A DNA stretch of 64,000 nucleotides from DASSFZ01 sp035292585 (GTDB lineage Bacteria; Chloroflexota; Anaerolineae; Fen-1058), in NCBI GenBank assembly GCA_035292585.1, contig DATDPU010000091.1, positions 3,538-67,537 of the forward strand, in the 5' to 3' direction. Both the position numbers and the translations under genes were made by a program. A model generated the notes under the pieces. That model saw only the letters and a program-made list of their open reading frames with translations. It had not been told where the DNA came from and made no database searches. Below, one piece after another: positions 44,023-54,766 of this stretch (positions are counted from its first letter, which is position 1; the number at the start of each line of letters is the position of its first letter).

Positions 44023-44130
44023 GAGGTTGGAGATTGGAGGTTGGAGATTGGAGATTAGAGACTATAGCCCCCGAAGCGTACCCCCTTGCAGGGGGCAGGT
44101 CGGAGCGGGGTTGGAGATTAGAGATTGGAC
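44023..44130. repeat. GAGATTG heptamer repeats between glyQS and the ComEC-like gene
   Basis: Six consecutive seven-base units at 44023-44064: GAGGTTG, GAGATTG, GAGGTTG, GAGATTG, GAGATTA, GAGACTA. A second short run (GAGATTA, GAGATTG) occurs at 44114-44127. The glyQS stop codon is four bases upstream. The 201-base spacer shows no gene. Confidence 0.85.
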
Positions 44131-44221
44131 GCTCGGCGGAAGTCGGGCGTCTTGCTTTTCAGTGGACATTGGGCGTAGACTTATCGCGTGCAAATATCCA
44201 GCTCACGAGGAGGTCATAGCC

Positions 44222-45802
44222 ATGGCCGCGCAGCACAGCATCAACGTCGATCTGGCTCAAGTATATAAGACGCCGGATAAGAAAGGTTTCATCCGAACGC
44301 TGTCATGGGGGTCGGCGGTCGAGGTGCGGAACATCACCCCCAACCACGTCGAGGTTGTGGTCAAGACCTACGTCAAGCAGCCCGACGGCAGCTTCCGGTC
44401 GCAGCGCGTGTCCGGGTTCATCAAGCCGTCGCCGGGGAGCGGCGTTAAGCCGGCGGACATCGTGATCGAGAAGCAAGACAACCGCGTCCTCCAGATCGAC
44501 TTCGTGGACGTGCAACAGGGCGACGGCGCGGTGATCGAGACGCCCGGCGGCAAGATCGTCTTGATCGACGGCGGCGACAACCAGCTCTTCGCGCGCTACC
44601 TGGCCCAGCGTTTCGCCTGGACGCGCGCCGACCGGCCCAAAGAGATCGATTGTATCGTCGTCACGCACGGCGACGCGGATCATTTCCTCGGGCTGGCGGA
44701 GATTCACGCATCCGAGACCGATCGCAAGATACCCGACTGGAAGCGGTTGTTCATCCACCCGCAGCGGGTGTATCACAACGGGCTGGTCAAGCGCCCGGAC
44801 ACGATCGCGGGCCGGAAGCGTAAAGACGTGGAGATGCTGGGCCAGACGCAGACGGTCAACGGCAAGACGATCATCACCGGCCTCGTCGACGACCTGCTGG
44901 GAGTGGACGAAGCCGAGATGAACCTGCCGTTTCGAAACTGGAAGAAAGCGCTGCAAACATTTCAACAGCGCGGCCCGATCGAAATCCGGCGGCTCGAAAA
45001 GGGCGAGGATGCGGCGTTCGACTTTCTGGCCGACGAGAACCTTCGCGTCGAGGTGCTGGGGCCGATCGTGACGAAAGCCGGTGCGGTGCGCGGGCTGGAG
45101 TTTCTGGGCACGCCGAAGAAAGGCGTGCGCACCGGCCGCGAATCGGATCAGGATTTCACCGGCCTGTCGGCGTCGCACACGATCAACGGCCATTCGATCA
45201 TCTTCCGGCTGACGTACGGCGGTTTCCGCTGCCTGTTCACCGGCGATTTGAACGAGCAGGCAGCGCGCGCGCTGCTGCGCGCCCACGCCCGCGCGGAAAG
45301 CCGGGGCGATTCGGTGTTGGAAGCGGAGGTCTTCAAAGTGCCGCATCACGGCTCCGCCGATTTCTCGACGGCATTCATCGCGGCCGTGTCGCCGATCGTT
45401 TCGATCGTCTCGTCGGGCGACGAGAGCGCGCGCAAAGAGTTCATCCATCCGCGCGCCACGTTGATGGGCGCGCTCGGCAAGTACTCGCGCCTCGCCGAGC
45501 CGCTGATCTTCGTGACGGAGCTGGTGGCGTTCTTCGAAATGCAGGGCTTCGTGCGGCCGGAGTTTCACAAACTGCTGAACGACATCTGCGTCATCCAGGA
45601 CGGCGTGGCCGTGCTCAACGAGAAAGCGAAACGGCAATTCTTCGCCTTCAGCCGCGCCGCGTTCGGCATCGTCAAAATCCGCACCGACGGCAAGCGGCTG
45701 CTGGTGTACACCAACAGCGGCCAGGCCGATCTCAAAGAAGCCTACGCCTTCGAGATGGACGCTGCCGGCAACCCAACCCCGAAACCGGTGCGCCAGGTGT
45801 AA
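44222..45802 (+). CDS. ComEC/Rec2-like metallo-beta-lactamase-fold hydrolase
   Basis: 526 residues from the ATG at 44222, which has GGAGG at 44207-44212; the frame open upstream to 44021 is repeat-derived. After about 80 residues resembling an SH3-like lead region (VYKTPDKKGFIRTLSWGS), the MBL domain begins: IDFVDVQQGDGAVIETPGGKIVLIDGGDN, then VVTHGDADHFLGL (H-x-D-x-D-H), CLFTGDLNEQA and VFKVPHHGSADFS. These are the ComEC C-terminal domain motifs without membrane spans, so it is a soluble hydrolase. Substrate unknown; nuclease or phosphodiesterase activity is possible. Confidence 0.83.
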   Translation: MAAQHSINVDLAQVYKTPDKKGFIRTLSWGSAVEVRNITPNHVEVVVKTYVKQPDGSFRSQRVSGFIKPSPGSGVKPADIVIEKQDNRVLQIDFVDVQQGDGAVIETPGGKIVLIDGGDNQLFARYLAQRFAWTRADRPKEIDCIVVTHGDADHFLGLAEIHASETDRKIPDWKRLFIHPQRVYHNGLVKRPDTIAGRKRKDVEMLGQTQTVNGKTIITGLVDDLLGVDEAEMNLPFRNWKKALQTFQQRGPIEIRRLEKGEDAAFDFLADENLRVEVLGPIVTKAGAVRGLEFLGTPKKGVRTGRESDQDFTGLSASHTINGHSIIFRLTYGGFRCLFTGDLNEQAARALLRAHARAESRGDSVLEAEVFKVPHHGSADFSTAFIAAVSPIVSIVSSGDESARKEFIHPRATLMGALGKYSRLAEPLIFVTELVAFFEMQGFVRPEFHKLLNDICVIQDGVAVLNEKAKRQFFAFSRAAFGIVKIRTDGKRLLVYTNSGQADLKEAYAFEMDAAGNPTPKPVRQV

Positions 45803-45836
45803 CTGAACTTTGAACTGGATCCCGCCACCCGATTGG

Positions 45837-46823
45837 ATGCGCCTCACCACCATCGATTGCCACGCTGCCGGCGAGCCGCTGCGCGTGATCACCAGCGGCT
45901 GGCCGGATATCCCTGGCGATACGATCCTCGCCAAGCGGCGTTACTGCCGCGAGCCTCTCGACCATCTGCGCCGCGCGTTGATCTTCGAGCCGCGCGGCCA
46001 CGCCGATATGTACGGCTGCCTCCTCACCGAGCCGGTCACGCCGGATGGCGACCTGGGTGTGCTGTTCCTGCACAACGAAGGTTACAGCACGATGTGCGGC
46101 CACGGCATCATCGGGCTGGTGACGGTCGCGCTCGAAACCGGGATACTGTCCCCGCGCGCTGTCATCCGGCTCGATACGCCTGCCGGGCGCGTGACCGCCC
46201 GCGCCAACTTCGATGGGCAGCGCGTGCGCAGCGTCGCGTTTGAAAACGTGCCCGCATTCGCCTACGCGCTCGATCAGACCGTGGATGTGCCGGGGATTGG
46301 ACGCATTGCTTATGATGTAGGGTTCGGCGGCGCATTCTACGCCTACTGCCAGGCAGAAGACCTGGGCGTGCGCCTTGTGCCGGAGGACTATCGGCAGCTG
46401 ATCGAGGTCGGGATGGCGGTCAAGCGCGCGGTGATGGCGTCGTTGCCGATTCGACATCCGTTCGAGCCTGACCTCGGCTTTCTCTACGGCACGATCATCA
46501 CCGGCTCACCGCACAGCGCGGACGCGCATAGCCGCAACGTGTGCATCTTTGCCGAGGGCGAGGTCGATCGCTCGCCAACGGGCACCGGCGTCAGCGGGCG
46601 CGTGGCGCTGGAACACGCGCGTGGCCGCTTGTCGATCGGCGAGCCGTTCGTCGTCGAGAGTCTGATCGGGACGCGGTTTACGGGTCGGGTGCTGCGAGCG
46701 ACGACCTTTGGCAACTTCGCCGCCGTCGTTCCCGAAGTCGAAGGCAGCGCCTGGATCACCGGTCGCCACGAGTTCTGGATCGCGCCGGACGATCCGCTGA
46801 AGGAAGGGTACGTACTGAGATAG
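45837..46823 (+). CDS. Proline racemase family enzyme, likely trans-3-hydroxy-L-proline dehydratase
   Basis: 328 residues from the ATG at 45837 (MRLTTIDCHAAGEPLRVI); an in-frame TTG at 45810 is possible. The first catalytic Cys is present at residue 87 in YSTMCGHGIIG. The second catalytic position, normally Cys in SPCGTG, is Thr in SPTGTGVSGR. In this family the Cys-to-Thr form marks trans-3-hydroxy-L-proline dehydratases (EC 4.2.1.77), which make delta-1-pyrroline-2-carboxylate, rather than racemases or epimerases. No partner reductase is adjacent. Confidence 0.87.
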   Translation: MRLTTIDCHAAGEPLRVITSGWPDIPGDTILAKRRYCREPLDHLRRALIFEPRGHADMYGCLLTEPVTPDGDLGVLFLHNEGYSTMCGHGIIGLVTVALETGILSPRAVIRLDTPAGRVTARANFDGQRVRSVAFENVPAFAYALDQTVDVPGIGRIAYDVGFGGAFYAYCQAEDLGVRLVPEDYRQLIEVGMAVKRAVMASLPIRHPFEPDLGFLYGTIITGSPHSADAHSRNVCIFAEGEVDRSPTGTGVSGRVALEHARGRLSIGEPFVVESLIGTRFTGRVLRATTFGNFAAVVPEVEGSAWITGRHEFWIAPDDPLKEGYVLR

Positions 46824-46833
46824 TGGATAGGCT

Positions 46834-46926
46834 GTCAACGGACTGGAAGCGGACAAACGGATGAGAACGGACTGAGCACATCCGTTGGTATCCGCTTGTC
46901 CGTTTCGCCGAAGGCAATCCGTTGAC
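46834..46926. repeat. Long imperfect palindrome of the ATCCGTT family upstream of ppdK
   Basis: GTCAACGGA (46834-46842) pairs with TCCGTTGAC (46918-46926). Inside, AGCGGACAAACGGA is mirrored by TCCGCTTGTCCGTTT. It fills most of the 309-base spacer before the ppdK promoter and shares its words with the stretches at 35217-35283 and 49922-50092. Confidence 0.75.
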
Positions 46927-46942
46927 GGCTTTATCCGTTGGC

Positions 46943-46970
46943 TTGCCCCCCGGCCTTCTCGCGGTATAAT
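46943..46970 (+). promoter_or_regulatory. Candidate sigma-70 promoter for ppdK
   Basis: TTGCCC (46943-46948) and a perfect TATAAT (46965-46970) are 16 bases apart. The leader to the ppdK ATG would be about 155 bases and includes a GGCCCGC/GCGGGCC hairpin at 47059-47077. Confidence 0.6.
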
Positions 46971-47132
46971 AGTGCCCCAACGCCGTGGTGACAATCCTCG
47001 TCTCACCCCGCGCAAAACGTCACTACCCTTTTCGCTTGGGGTTGTTACACTGAAACCTGGCCCGCCCAGTGCGGGCCCTATCATGTCAACTCAAGCTCTG
47101 ATCCGGACTCTCATTCAAAGGAGTTTTGAAAG

Positions 47133-49919
<2,787 letters not shown>

Positions 49920-49921
49920 GG

Positions 49922-50092
49922 CAACGGATAAGCATCGGATAAACGAATCCATTCGCGCTTCATACGAACAAACCAACGTACAGCGGATAAACGGATGTAG
50001 CCTGCATCCGTTTATCCGTTTTTCATCCGTTGCCATCCGTTTATCCGTTGTCGTCCGTTTGTCCGTTGAAGAGTCCGTTGATAGCATCCGTT
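49922..50092. repeat. ATCCGTT-rich repeat region downstream of ppdK
   Basis: A dense set of ATCCGTT/ATCCGTTT words in both orientations occupies most of the 274-base ppdK-dnaG spacer. The last 23 bases (50070-50092) match 35261-35283 with one substitution. A perfect 14-base inverted repeat lies inside it (see the terminator entry). Confidence 0.85.
49984..50023 (+). terminator. Repeat-derived Rho-independent terminator of ppdK
   Basis: CGGATAAACGGATG (49984-49997) and CATCCGTTTATCCG (50005-50018) form a perfect 14-base stem with a seven-base loop, directly followed by TTTTT (50019-50023). The position, 65 bases after the ppdK stop, fits a terminator. Confidence 0.65.
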
Positions 50093-50193
50093 GCCGATTC
50101 AGGGTATACTTCTGGTGTGAGCCATTCTGCATTCGTCCTTCGCCGACCGTCATTCACCACCCGTCACGCAGCACCTATCGCTAATCACTTTCC

Positions 50194-52131
50194 ATGAGCG
50201 TCATCGACGACATCAAAGACCGCATCGACCTCGTTGACCTCGTCGGCGAGACGGTCAAGCTCAAGAAGAGCGGCCGCACCTTCACCGGCTTCTGCCCGTT
50301 TCACTCCAACACCCGCACGCCGTCGTTCGTCGTGTGGCCGGAGAGCGGGACGTGGAAGTGCTTCGGCGCATGCAACACCGGCGGCGATGCGTTCACCTAC
50401 GTGATGAAGCGCGACGGGCTGGAGTTTCGCGAAGCGTTGGAACTGCTGGCCGCGCGCACGGGCGTCGAGCTGCCCCGGCCTGACGCGCCGCCAGCAGCCG
50501 CCGAGAAAAGCGATCGATTGCGCGAGGCGGTCGCGGCGGCGGCCCACTGGTTCAATCACCTGCTCAAGCACAACTCGAAGGCGCAGACCGCGCGCGAGCA
50601 TCTCAGCCAACGCGGCATCTCCGAGGCGACGATCGAGAAGTTCCAGCTCGGTTACGCGTTAGACGATTGGAACGGGCTGCGCAACTACCTGCTGGAGCGC
50701 ACCTTCACCGTCGATGAGCTGGTTGACGCCGGATTGATTGTCCGCCGCGACGATGGCAGCGTGTTCGATCGGTTCCGCAACCGGCTGATGATCCCGATCC
50801 ACGATTGGAAGGGCCGCCCGATCGGTTTCGGCGCGCGGGCGCTGTCTGGCAGCGACCCTTTGGCTGCGCAAAGGGCCGGCGAGCCGAAGTATCTCAATTC
50901 GCCGCAGACGGAGCTATTCGACAAGAGCAAGACGCTGTACGGGCTGCACTTCGCCAAGAACGCGATCCGCGAGTCGGGCCAGGCGGTGATCGTCGAAGGG
51001 TACATGGATGCGATCGCCGCGCATCAGGCCGGTTTCGCCAACGTCGTCGCCTCGCTGGGCACGGCGCTGACCGAGATGCAGTTCAAGCAGCTGCAAAAAC
51101 TCGCCCGGCGCTTCATCCTGGCGCTCGATGCCGACACGGCGGGCGTCAACGCGATGCTGCGTGGTTTGGATGTGGCGCGGGAAAGCCTCGACCGCGAGAT
51201 GCAACCGCTGTTCAACCCGCGCGGGCTGATCGGTTTCGAGGGCAAGTTGCAAGTCGATATCCGCGTGCTCACGCTGCCGGAAGGCGCCGACCCCGACGAT
51301 GTCATCCGGGGCGAGCCGCAGCGGTGGATCGAGCTGATCGAGCAGGCCCGCCCGGTCGTGCAGTACGTGATCGACACGCTCTCGGCGGGGCGCGACCTGA
51401 ACGATCCGAAGGAGAAAGCGGCGTTCTCGCGCGAGATCGTCGCGTTCATCCGCGACATCGCCGACCCGGTCGAGCGCGCAGCGTATGCCCAGCGCCTGGC
51501 GCGCCTGCTCAAAGTGGATGAGCGCGCTATTGCCGAGCAGCTGGGAAGCGCGCCATCTTCGACCAAACGCCCGCGCCCGCGCGTTGCCGCCGAGCCGGGC
51601 GCCCCGGCTCGCGTTGCGATCGATCGCGAACGTTACTGCCTGATCGAGTTGTTGCGCGCGCCCGATGCGCTGCAGGCAATCGATGACACACTGGCCCGCG
51701 CCGACCTGTTGCCGTTTGATCGCGACGACTTTGAAAGCATCGCGCATCGCGAAGTGTTCCTGGCGCTGCAGACGGCCGTGGCCGAATCGATCGACGCGAC
51801 GCGCGACGACGTGCTGGCGCGGCTCGACCCGGCATTGCGCGCCGACCTGCAAGCTTGGCTCGCCGCAGCGCCCGCCCGCCCGCCGATCGATTCGTCGCTG
51901 GATGAGACGCGCGGCATTGTCGATGCGGCCCTGCTCCTGCGCGAACGCAATTTGAAAACGCGCGGCGCGCAGCTGGAAGAGCTCATGCGCGGCGCCTCCG
52001 AAGAGAATGCCGCCGCGAACCTGCGCGAACTCGGCCAGGCCAAGCTGGCTTTGTCGGATCAGCTCCGACGCCTATCGCGTATCCGTTACGCGCCGGAATG
52101 GATCCGCCAGTCGCACAGCAGCGGTTATTGA
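50194..52131 (+). CDS. dnaG: DNA primase
   Basis: 645 residues. The CHC2 zinc domain shows GFCPFHSNTRTPSFVV and WKCFGACNTGGDAFTYVM; the third cysteine motif is CFGAC, with Ala-Cys following. The Toprim core reads VIVEGYMDAIAAHQAGFANVVASLGTALT with LALDADTAG. The C-terminal helical DnaB-interaction region is less conserved. It starts 120 bases before rpoD's promoter region, forming the dnaG-rpoD pair of the macromolecular synthesis operon; rpsU is absent. Confidence 0.96.
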   Translation: MSVIDDIKDRIDLVDLVGETVKLKKSGRTFTGFCPFHSNTRTPSFVVWPESGTWKCFGACNTGGDAFTYVMKRDGLEFREALELLAARTGVELPRPDAPPAAAEKSDRLREAVAAAAHWFNHLLKHNSKAQTAREHLSQRGISEATIEKFQLGYALDDWNGLRNYLLERTFTVDELVDAGLIVRRDDGSVFDRFRNRLMIPIHDWKGRPIGFGARALSGSDPLAAQRAGEPKYLNSPQTELFDKSKTLYGLHFAKNAIRESGQAVIVEGYMDAIAAHQAGFANVVASLGTALTEMQFKQLQKLARRFILALDADTAGVNAMLRGLDVARESLDREMQPLFNPRGLIGFEGKLQVDIRVLTLPEGADPDDVIRGEPQRWIELIEQARPVVQYVIDTLSAGRDLNDPKEKAAFSREIVAFIRDIADPVERAAYAQRLARLLKVDERAIAEQLGSAPSSTKRPRPRVAAEPGAPARVAIDRERYCLIELLRAPDALQAIDDTLARADLLPFDRDDFESIAHREVFLALQTAVAESIDATRDDVLARLDPALRADLQAWLAAAPARPPIDSSLDETRGIVDAALLLRERNLKTRGAQLEELMRGASEENAAANLRELGQAKLALSDQLRRLSRIRYAPEWIRQSHSSGY

Positions 52132-52154
52132 GTCTTGACGCGCGCCCACCCCAC

Positions 52155-52183
52155 TTGCCACAATTGCGCGACGCGCGTAGAAT
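52155..52183 (+). promoter_or_regulatory. Sigma-70 promoter upstream of rpoD
   Basis: TTGCCA (52155-52160) and TAGAAT (52178-52183) are separated by exactly 17 bases. The predicted start of transcription is about 60 bases before the rpoD ATG, giving rpoD its own promoter within the dnaG-rpoD pair. Confidence 0.6.
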
Positions 52184-52251
52184 ATGCCGCCGTACCGGTA
52201 AGTTGAGCGCCCGGCGAACCCGGCGACGACCGCCGGTCAAATCATCTATCC

Positions 52252-53853
52252 ATGACCAAACGAACAAAAAGCGCCGCCCACCCCGATGAATTGAATACCG
52301 ACGACGACTTCCCGCTCGAAGAGGTCGAGACGGCTGAAGCGGAACCGCTGATCGCCGAAGAGAGCGCGATCGAGATTGAAGAGGAAGAGCCGCTCACCGA
52401 CGACGAGCCGGGCGAGGCCGAGCTCGAAGAGATCGAGTTCGAGGAAGACGAGGACGACGAGCGCGAGCCGCTGGAGTGGAGCGCGGAACTGGCCGACGAT
52501 CCAGTGCGCATGTACCTCAAGGAGATCGGCCAGGTGCGCTTGCTCGACACCGATCAGGAAGTCTGGCTGGCCACGCAGATGAGCGCGGTCGAGCACAAGC
52601 AGCAGCTCGAAGCGCGCCTGCACGAAAGCCTGGGGCGCGCGCCCACGCCGGGCGACGTGATGCGCGAGATCTACACCAACCTCCAGCGGAGCTGGAAGGG
52701 GGTGGAGAAAGCCTGCCGCAAGACCCGCATCAAAAAACCGAACCTGCCGGCCCTGGCGCTGGAAACGCGCGCGTTGCGCGCCGGCCCCGCCCTGGACACA
52801 CAATCGACGCTCCGGCCGTACATCGGCAACGGTCGTTTTGAGCGCGCGGCGGGCTGGAGCGAGCTGACCGGCCTGTTGTTCGATGTGTACGCCTTGCTGT
52901 ACCTGATGCCGCTGGAAACGCTCGATTGGCTGATCGCGCAAATCAAGAAGAAGCGCGCGCTGCCCGACATACGCGCCTTCCTCAAAGCCCTGCCCGACGA
53001 GTCGCACATCCACGAATCGTTTACGGTGCTGGCCGAGCAGGCCGTGCGCGCCAAGCAGAACTTGATCCGCGCCAACCTGCGGCTGGTGGTCAGCGTCGCC
53101 AAGCGCTATATCGGGCGCGGCATCTCGTTCCTCGACTTGATCCAGGAAGGCAATATCGGCTTGCTGCGCGCCGTCGAGAAGTTCGACCACACGCGCGGTT
53201 ACAAGTTCAGCACCTACGCCACGTGGTGGATTCGCCAGGCGATCAGCCGCGCCATCGCCGACCAGGCGCGCACCATCCGCATCCCGGTGCACATGGTCGA
53301 AACGATCAATCGTTTGCTGCGGGTGCAGCGCGAGTTGATGCAGGAGCTGGGGCGCGAGCCGACCGCCGAGGAAATCGCGGTGGAATTGGGCTTGTTGGAA
53401 AGGGATGAGACGAGCGCGGTCCAGGCAGCCTGGGCGACCAATCAATCGCTCGACCCGGCCATGGAGCGCAAGCTGCGCCGCGCGGCGGCCAAGGTGCGCC
53501 GCATCATCCGCGTCAGCCAGGAGCCGATGTCGCTGGAAATGCCGGTCGGCCAGGAAGAGTCGAGCATGCTCAGCGACTTCATCGAGGACGAGACCGTCGT
53601 CGGCCCGGTGGACGCCGCTTCCAATCAACTCCTCAAAGAGCAAGTGCAGTCGAGCCTGGATGCGCTGTCGGAGCGCGAGCGCGAAGTGCTGGAGATGCGC
53701 TTCGGCTTGCGCGACGGCCAGGCGCACACGCTCGAAGAAGTGGGTCAGTTCTTCGGCGTCACCCGCGAGCGCATCCGCCAGATCGAGGCGAAAGCGCTGC
53801 GCAAGCTCCGGCATCCGTATCGCAGCCGGAAACTGCGCGACTACCTGACGTAG
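52252..53853 (+). CDS. rpoD: Primary RNA polymerase sigma factor RpoD
   Basis: 533 residues. A very acidic N-terminal segment (about residues 12-80) precedes region 1.2 (DPVRMYLKEIGQVRLLDTDQE). Region 2 reads NLRLVVSVAKRYIGRGISFLDLIQEGNIGLLRAVEKFDHTRGYKFSTYATWWIRQAI, followed by the region 3 VETINRLLRVQRELMQELGREPT, and region 4 ends TLEEVGQFFGVTRERIRQIEAKALRKLRHP. It directs RNA polymerase to housekeeping promoters such as the TTGAC/TATAAT sites seen nearby. The acidic region is longer and more repetitive than usual. Confidence 0.96.
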   Translation: MTKRTKSAAHPDELNTDDDFPLEEVETAEAEPLIAEESAIEIEEEEPLTDDEPGEAELEEIEFEEDEDDEREPLEWSAELADDPVRMYLKEIGQVRLLDTDQEVWLATQMSAVEHKQQLEARLHESLGRAPTPGDVMREIYTNLQRSWKGVEKACRKTRIKKPNLPALALETRALRAGPALDTQSTLRPYIGNGRFERAAGWSELTGLLFDVYALLYLMPLETLDWLIAQIKKKRALPDIRAFLKALPDESHIHESFTVLAEQAVRAKQNLIRANLRLVVSVAKRYIGRGISFLDLIQEGNIGLLRAVEKFDHTRGYKFSTYATWWIRQAISRAIADQARTIRIPVHMVETINRLLRVQRELMQELGREPTAEEIAVELGLLERDETSAVQAAWATNQSLDPAMERKLRRAAAKVRRIIRVSQEPMSLEMPVGQEESSMLSDFIEDETVVGPVDAASNQLLKEQVQSSLDALSEREREVLEMRFGLRDGQAHTLEEVGQFFGVTRERIRQIEAKALRKLRHPYRSRKLRDYLT

Positions 53854-53886
53854 CCCATCAAGCTGGCATAGATTAGTGGGCACAAT

Positions 53887-53927
53887 TCCGCATAACCGCT
53901 GGTGAGCGACGTTATGCGGATTTTTTT
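53887..53927 (+). terminator. Rho-independent terminator of rpoD
   Basis: TCCGCATAAC (53887-53896) pairs perfectly with GTTATGCGGA (53911-53920) and is followed by seven T residues (53921-53927), 34 bases after the rpoD stop. Confidence 0.93.
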
Positions 53928-53961
53928 ATGCCAGCCCCACTCGAACCAAATCGAAGCGGGG

Positions 53962-54174
53962 TATAATTATGGCGAATCTAACCTGCGCCGTCGAGCCGCG
54001 TGACCGGCTTGATGGGCGCTTCGCATTTCTGCCTGCGCGTAGTTTAGCGCCTTGTGCGCTTCCATCCCAACGCTCACGACCCCACACGGGGCGCACGCGA
54101 GGGCTAAACTACAAGGCACATTGCCCTAAACGAACACCCTCGGTTAGTTTAGGAAGAGCATAGGTCGCATGCTC
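53962..54174 (+). ncRNA. Candidate structured RNA or leader with consecutive hairpins
   Basis: A perfect TATAAT (53962-53967) without a clear -35 is followed by four hairpins. (1) GCGCC/GGCGC at 53985-54019 with inner GAGCC/GGCTT. (2) GTAGTTTAGC (54039-54048) with GCTAAACTAC (54103-54112), continued by GTGCGC/GCGCAC at 54054/54091. (3) CCTAAAC (54125-54131) with GTTTAGG (54147-54153). (4) GAGCAT/ATGCTC at 54156-54174, whose 3' arm contains the ATG at 54169. The GTTTAG words allow alternative pairings between hairpins 2 and 3. It does not match tmRNA, SRP RNA or RNase P landmarks I can recall. Confidence 0.45.
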
Positions 54175-54705
54175 CCTCAAGTTGCTCCGGTATCTATGAG
54201 TTCCGTACGGTTAGTCGCTCAGAGCCAGCGCCTCCGCAACCAGGCCCGGCGCACACGCCGTCACGCTCAATCCACGCGCCTGGACAGCCGCGCGCTGTTC
54301 GATCGGCGGCGCGCGGTGCTGGCGAAGACCCCACTTCCGGTCAAACAGCGGTTCTATCAGCTGGCCGTGAGGCACATCCGCTCAACTCTAGGCCGATGCG
54401 AAGCCAGGCTCCTAAGCACGGCTCGGGCCCTTTACTGGTCTACGGCGCAACCGCTTGTGGAAGATCAGCTCGTATTGACCTACAACAGCTTGTTGGCGCT
54501 TAAAATCCGAGTGGCCGATGGCGTGTCTTTCTTCCAACGTGAGCGCGGGCTGTGGTCAGATGCGAATCCGGGGGTGGAAGCGGATGCCGCCGAGGTCATC
54601 CTGCGCAGCGAACGTGTGACCGCCGGGTGCGAACAGGTATTGGCCTCGCTCTGGGCCTTGATTCAGCAGCTGGGGCCGAGCTATCGCGATGCGCTGAACT
54701 GCTGA
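54169..54705 (+). CDS. Hypothetical protein, 178 residues, basic N-terminus
   Basis: I do not recognise a family. The N-terminal 60 residues are strongly basic (RLRNQARRTRRHAQSTRLDSRALFDRRRAVLAK) and the rest looks helical, with leucine-rich stretches such as LVEDQLVLTYNSLLALKIRV and an acidic patch (GVEADAAEVILRSE). There is no signal peptide. ATG at 54169 lies within a hairpin; an alternative ATG is at 54196; neither has a clear ribosome site. It lies between rpoD and tRNA-Asn on the same strand. The coding status is probable because the frame is long and no better frame overlaps it. Confidence 0.5.
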   Translation: MLPQVAPVSMSSVRLVAQSQRLRNQARRTRRHAQSTRLDSRALFDRRRAVLAKTPLPVKQRFYQLAVRHIRSTLGRCEARLLSTARALYWSTAQPLVEDQLVLTYNSLLALKIRVADGVSFFQRERGLWSDANPGVEADAAEVILRSERVTAGCEQVLASLWALIQQLGPSYRDALNC

Positions 54706-54722
54706 GGCAAGACGCTTCAGCC

Positions 54723-54751
54723 TTGACGCCCCCCCGCCCCACTGGTATAAT
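54723..54751 (+). promoter_or_regulatory. Sigma-70 promoter of tRNA-Asn
   Basis: TTGACG (54723-54728) and TATAAT (54746-54751) with a 17-base spacer, 15 bases upstream of the tRNA. Both boxes are near consensus. Confidence 0.88.
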
Positions 54752-54766
54752 CCCGCGCGTCTGCGA

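Noticed and set aside
44021..44221. N-terminal extension of the ComEC-like protein
   Set aside because: It is encoded by heptamer repeats; a strong ribosome site and ATG occur at 44222.
44303..45934. Antisense open frame of about 543 codons opposite the ComEC-like gene
   Set aside because: It is a high-GC shadow without domain signatures; the plus-strand MBL motifs are clear.
50078..50110. Promoter TTGATA/TATACT for dnaG
   Set aside because: The spacing is 21 bases and the -35 word belongs to the ATCCGTT repeat.
52246..53883. Antisense open frame of about 545 codons opposite rpoD
   Set aside because: It is a shadow of rpoD; composition is dominated by Leu, Gln, Arg and His with no family resemblance.
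53969..54163. 64-codon open frame starting at the base after TATAATT
   Set aside because: Its ATG almost touches the -10 box, it has no ribosome site, and the composition is unlike a protein; the region is better explained as structured RNA.
53962..54174. Interpretation of this region as tmRNA, 6S RNA, SRP RNA or RNase P RNA
   Set aside because: Landmark sequences of those RNAs (tRNA-like ends, tag frame, GGAAG tetraloop, conserved P4) are not visible.
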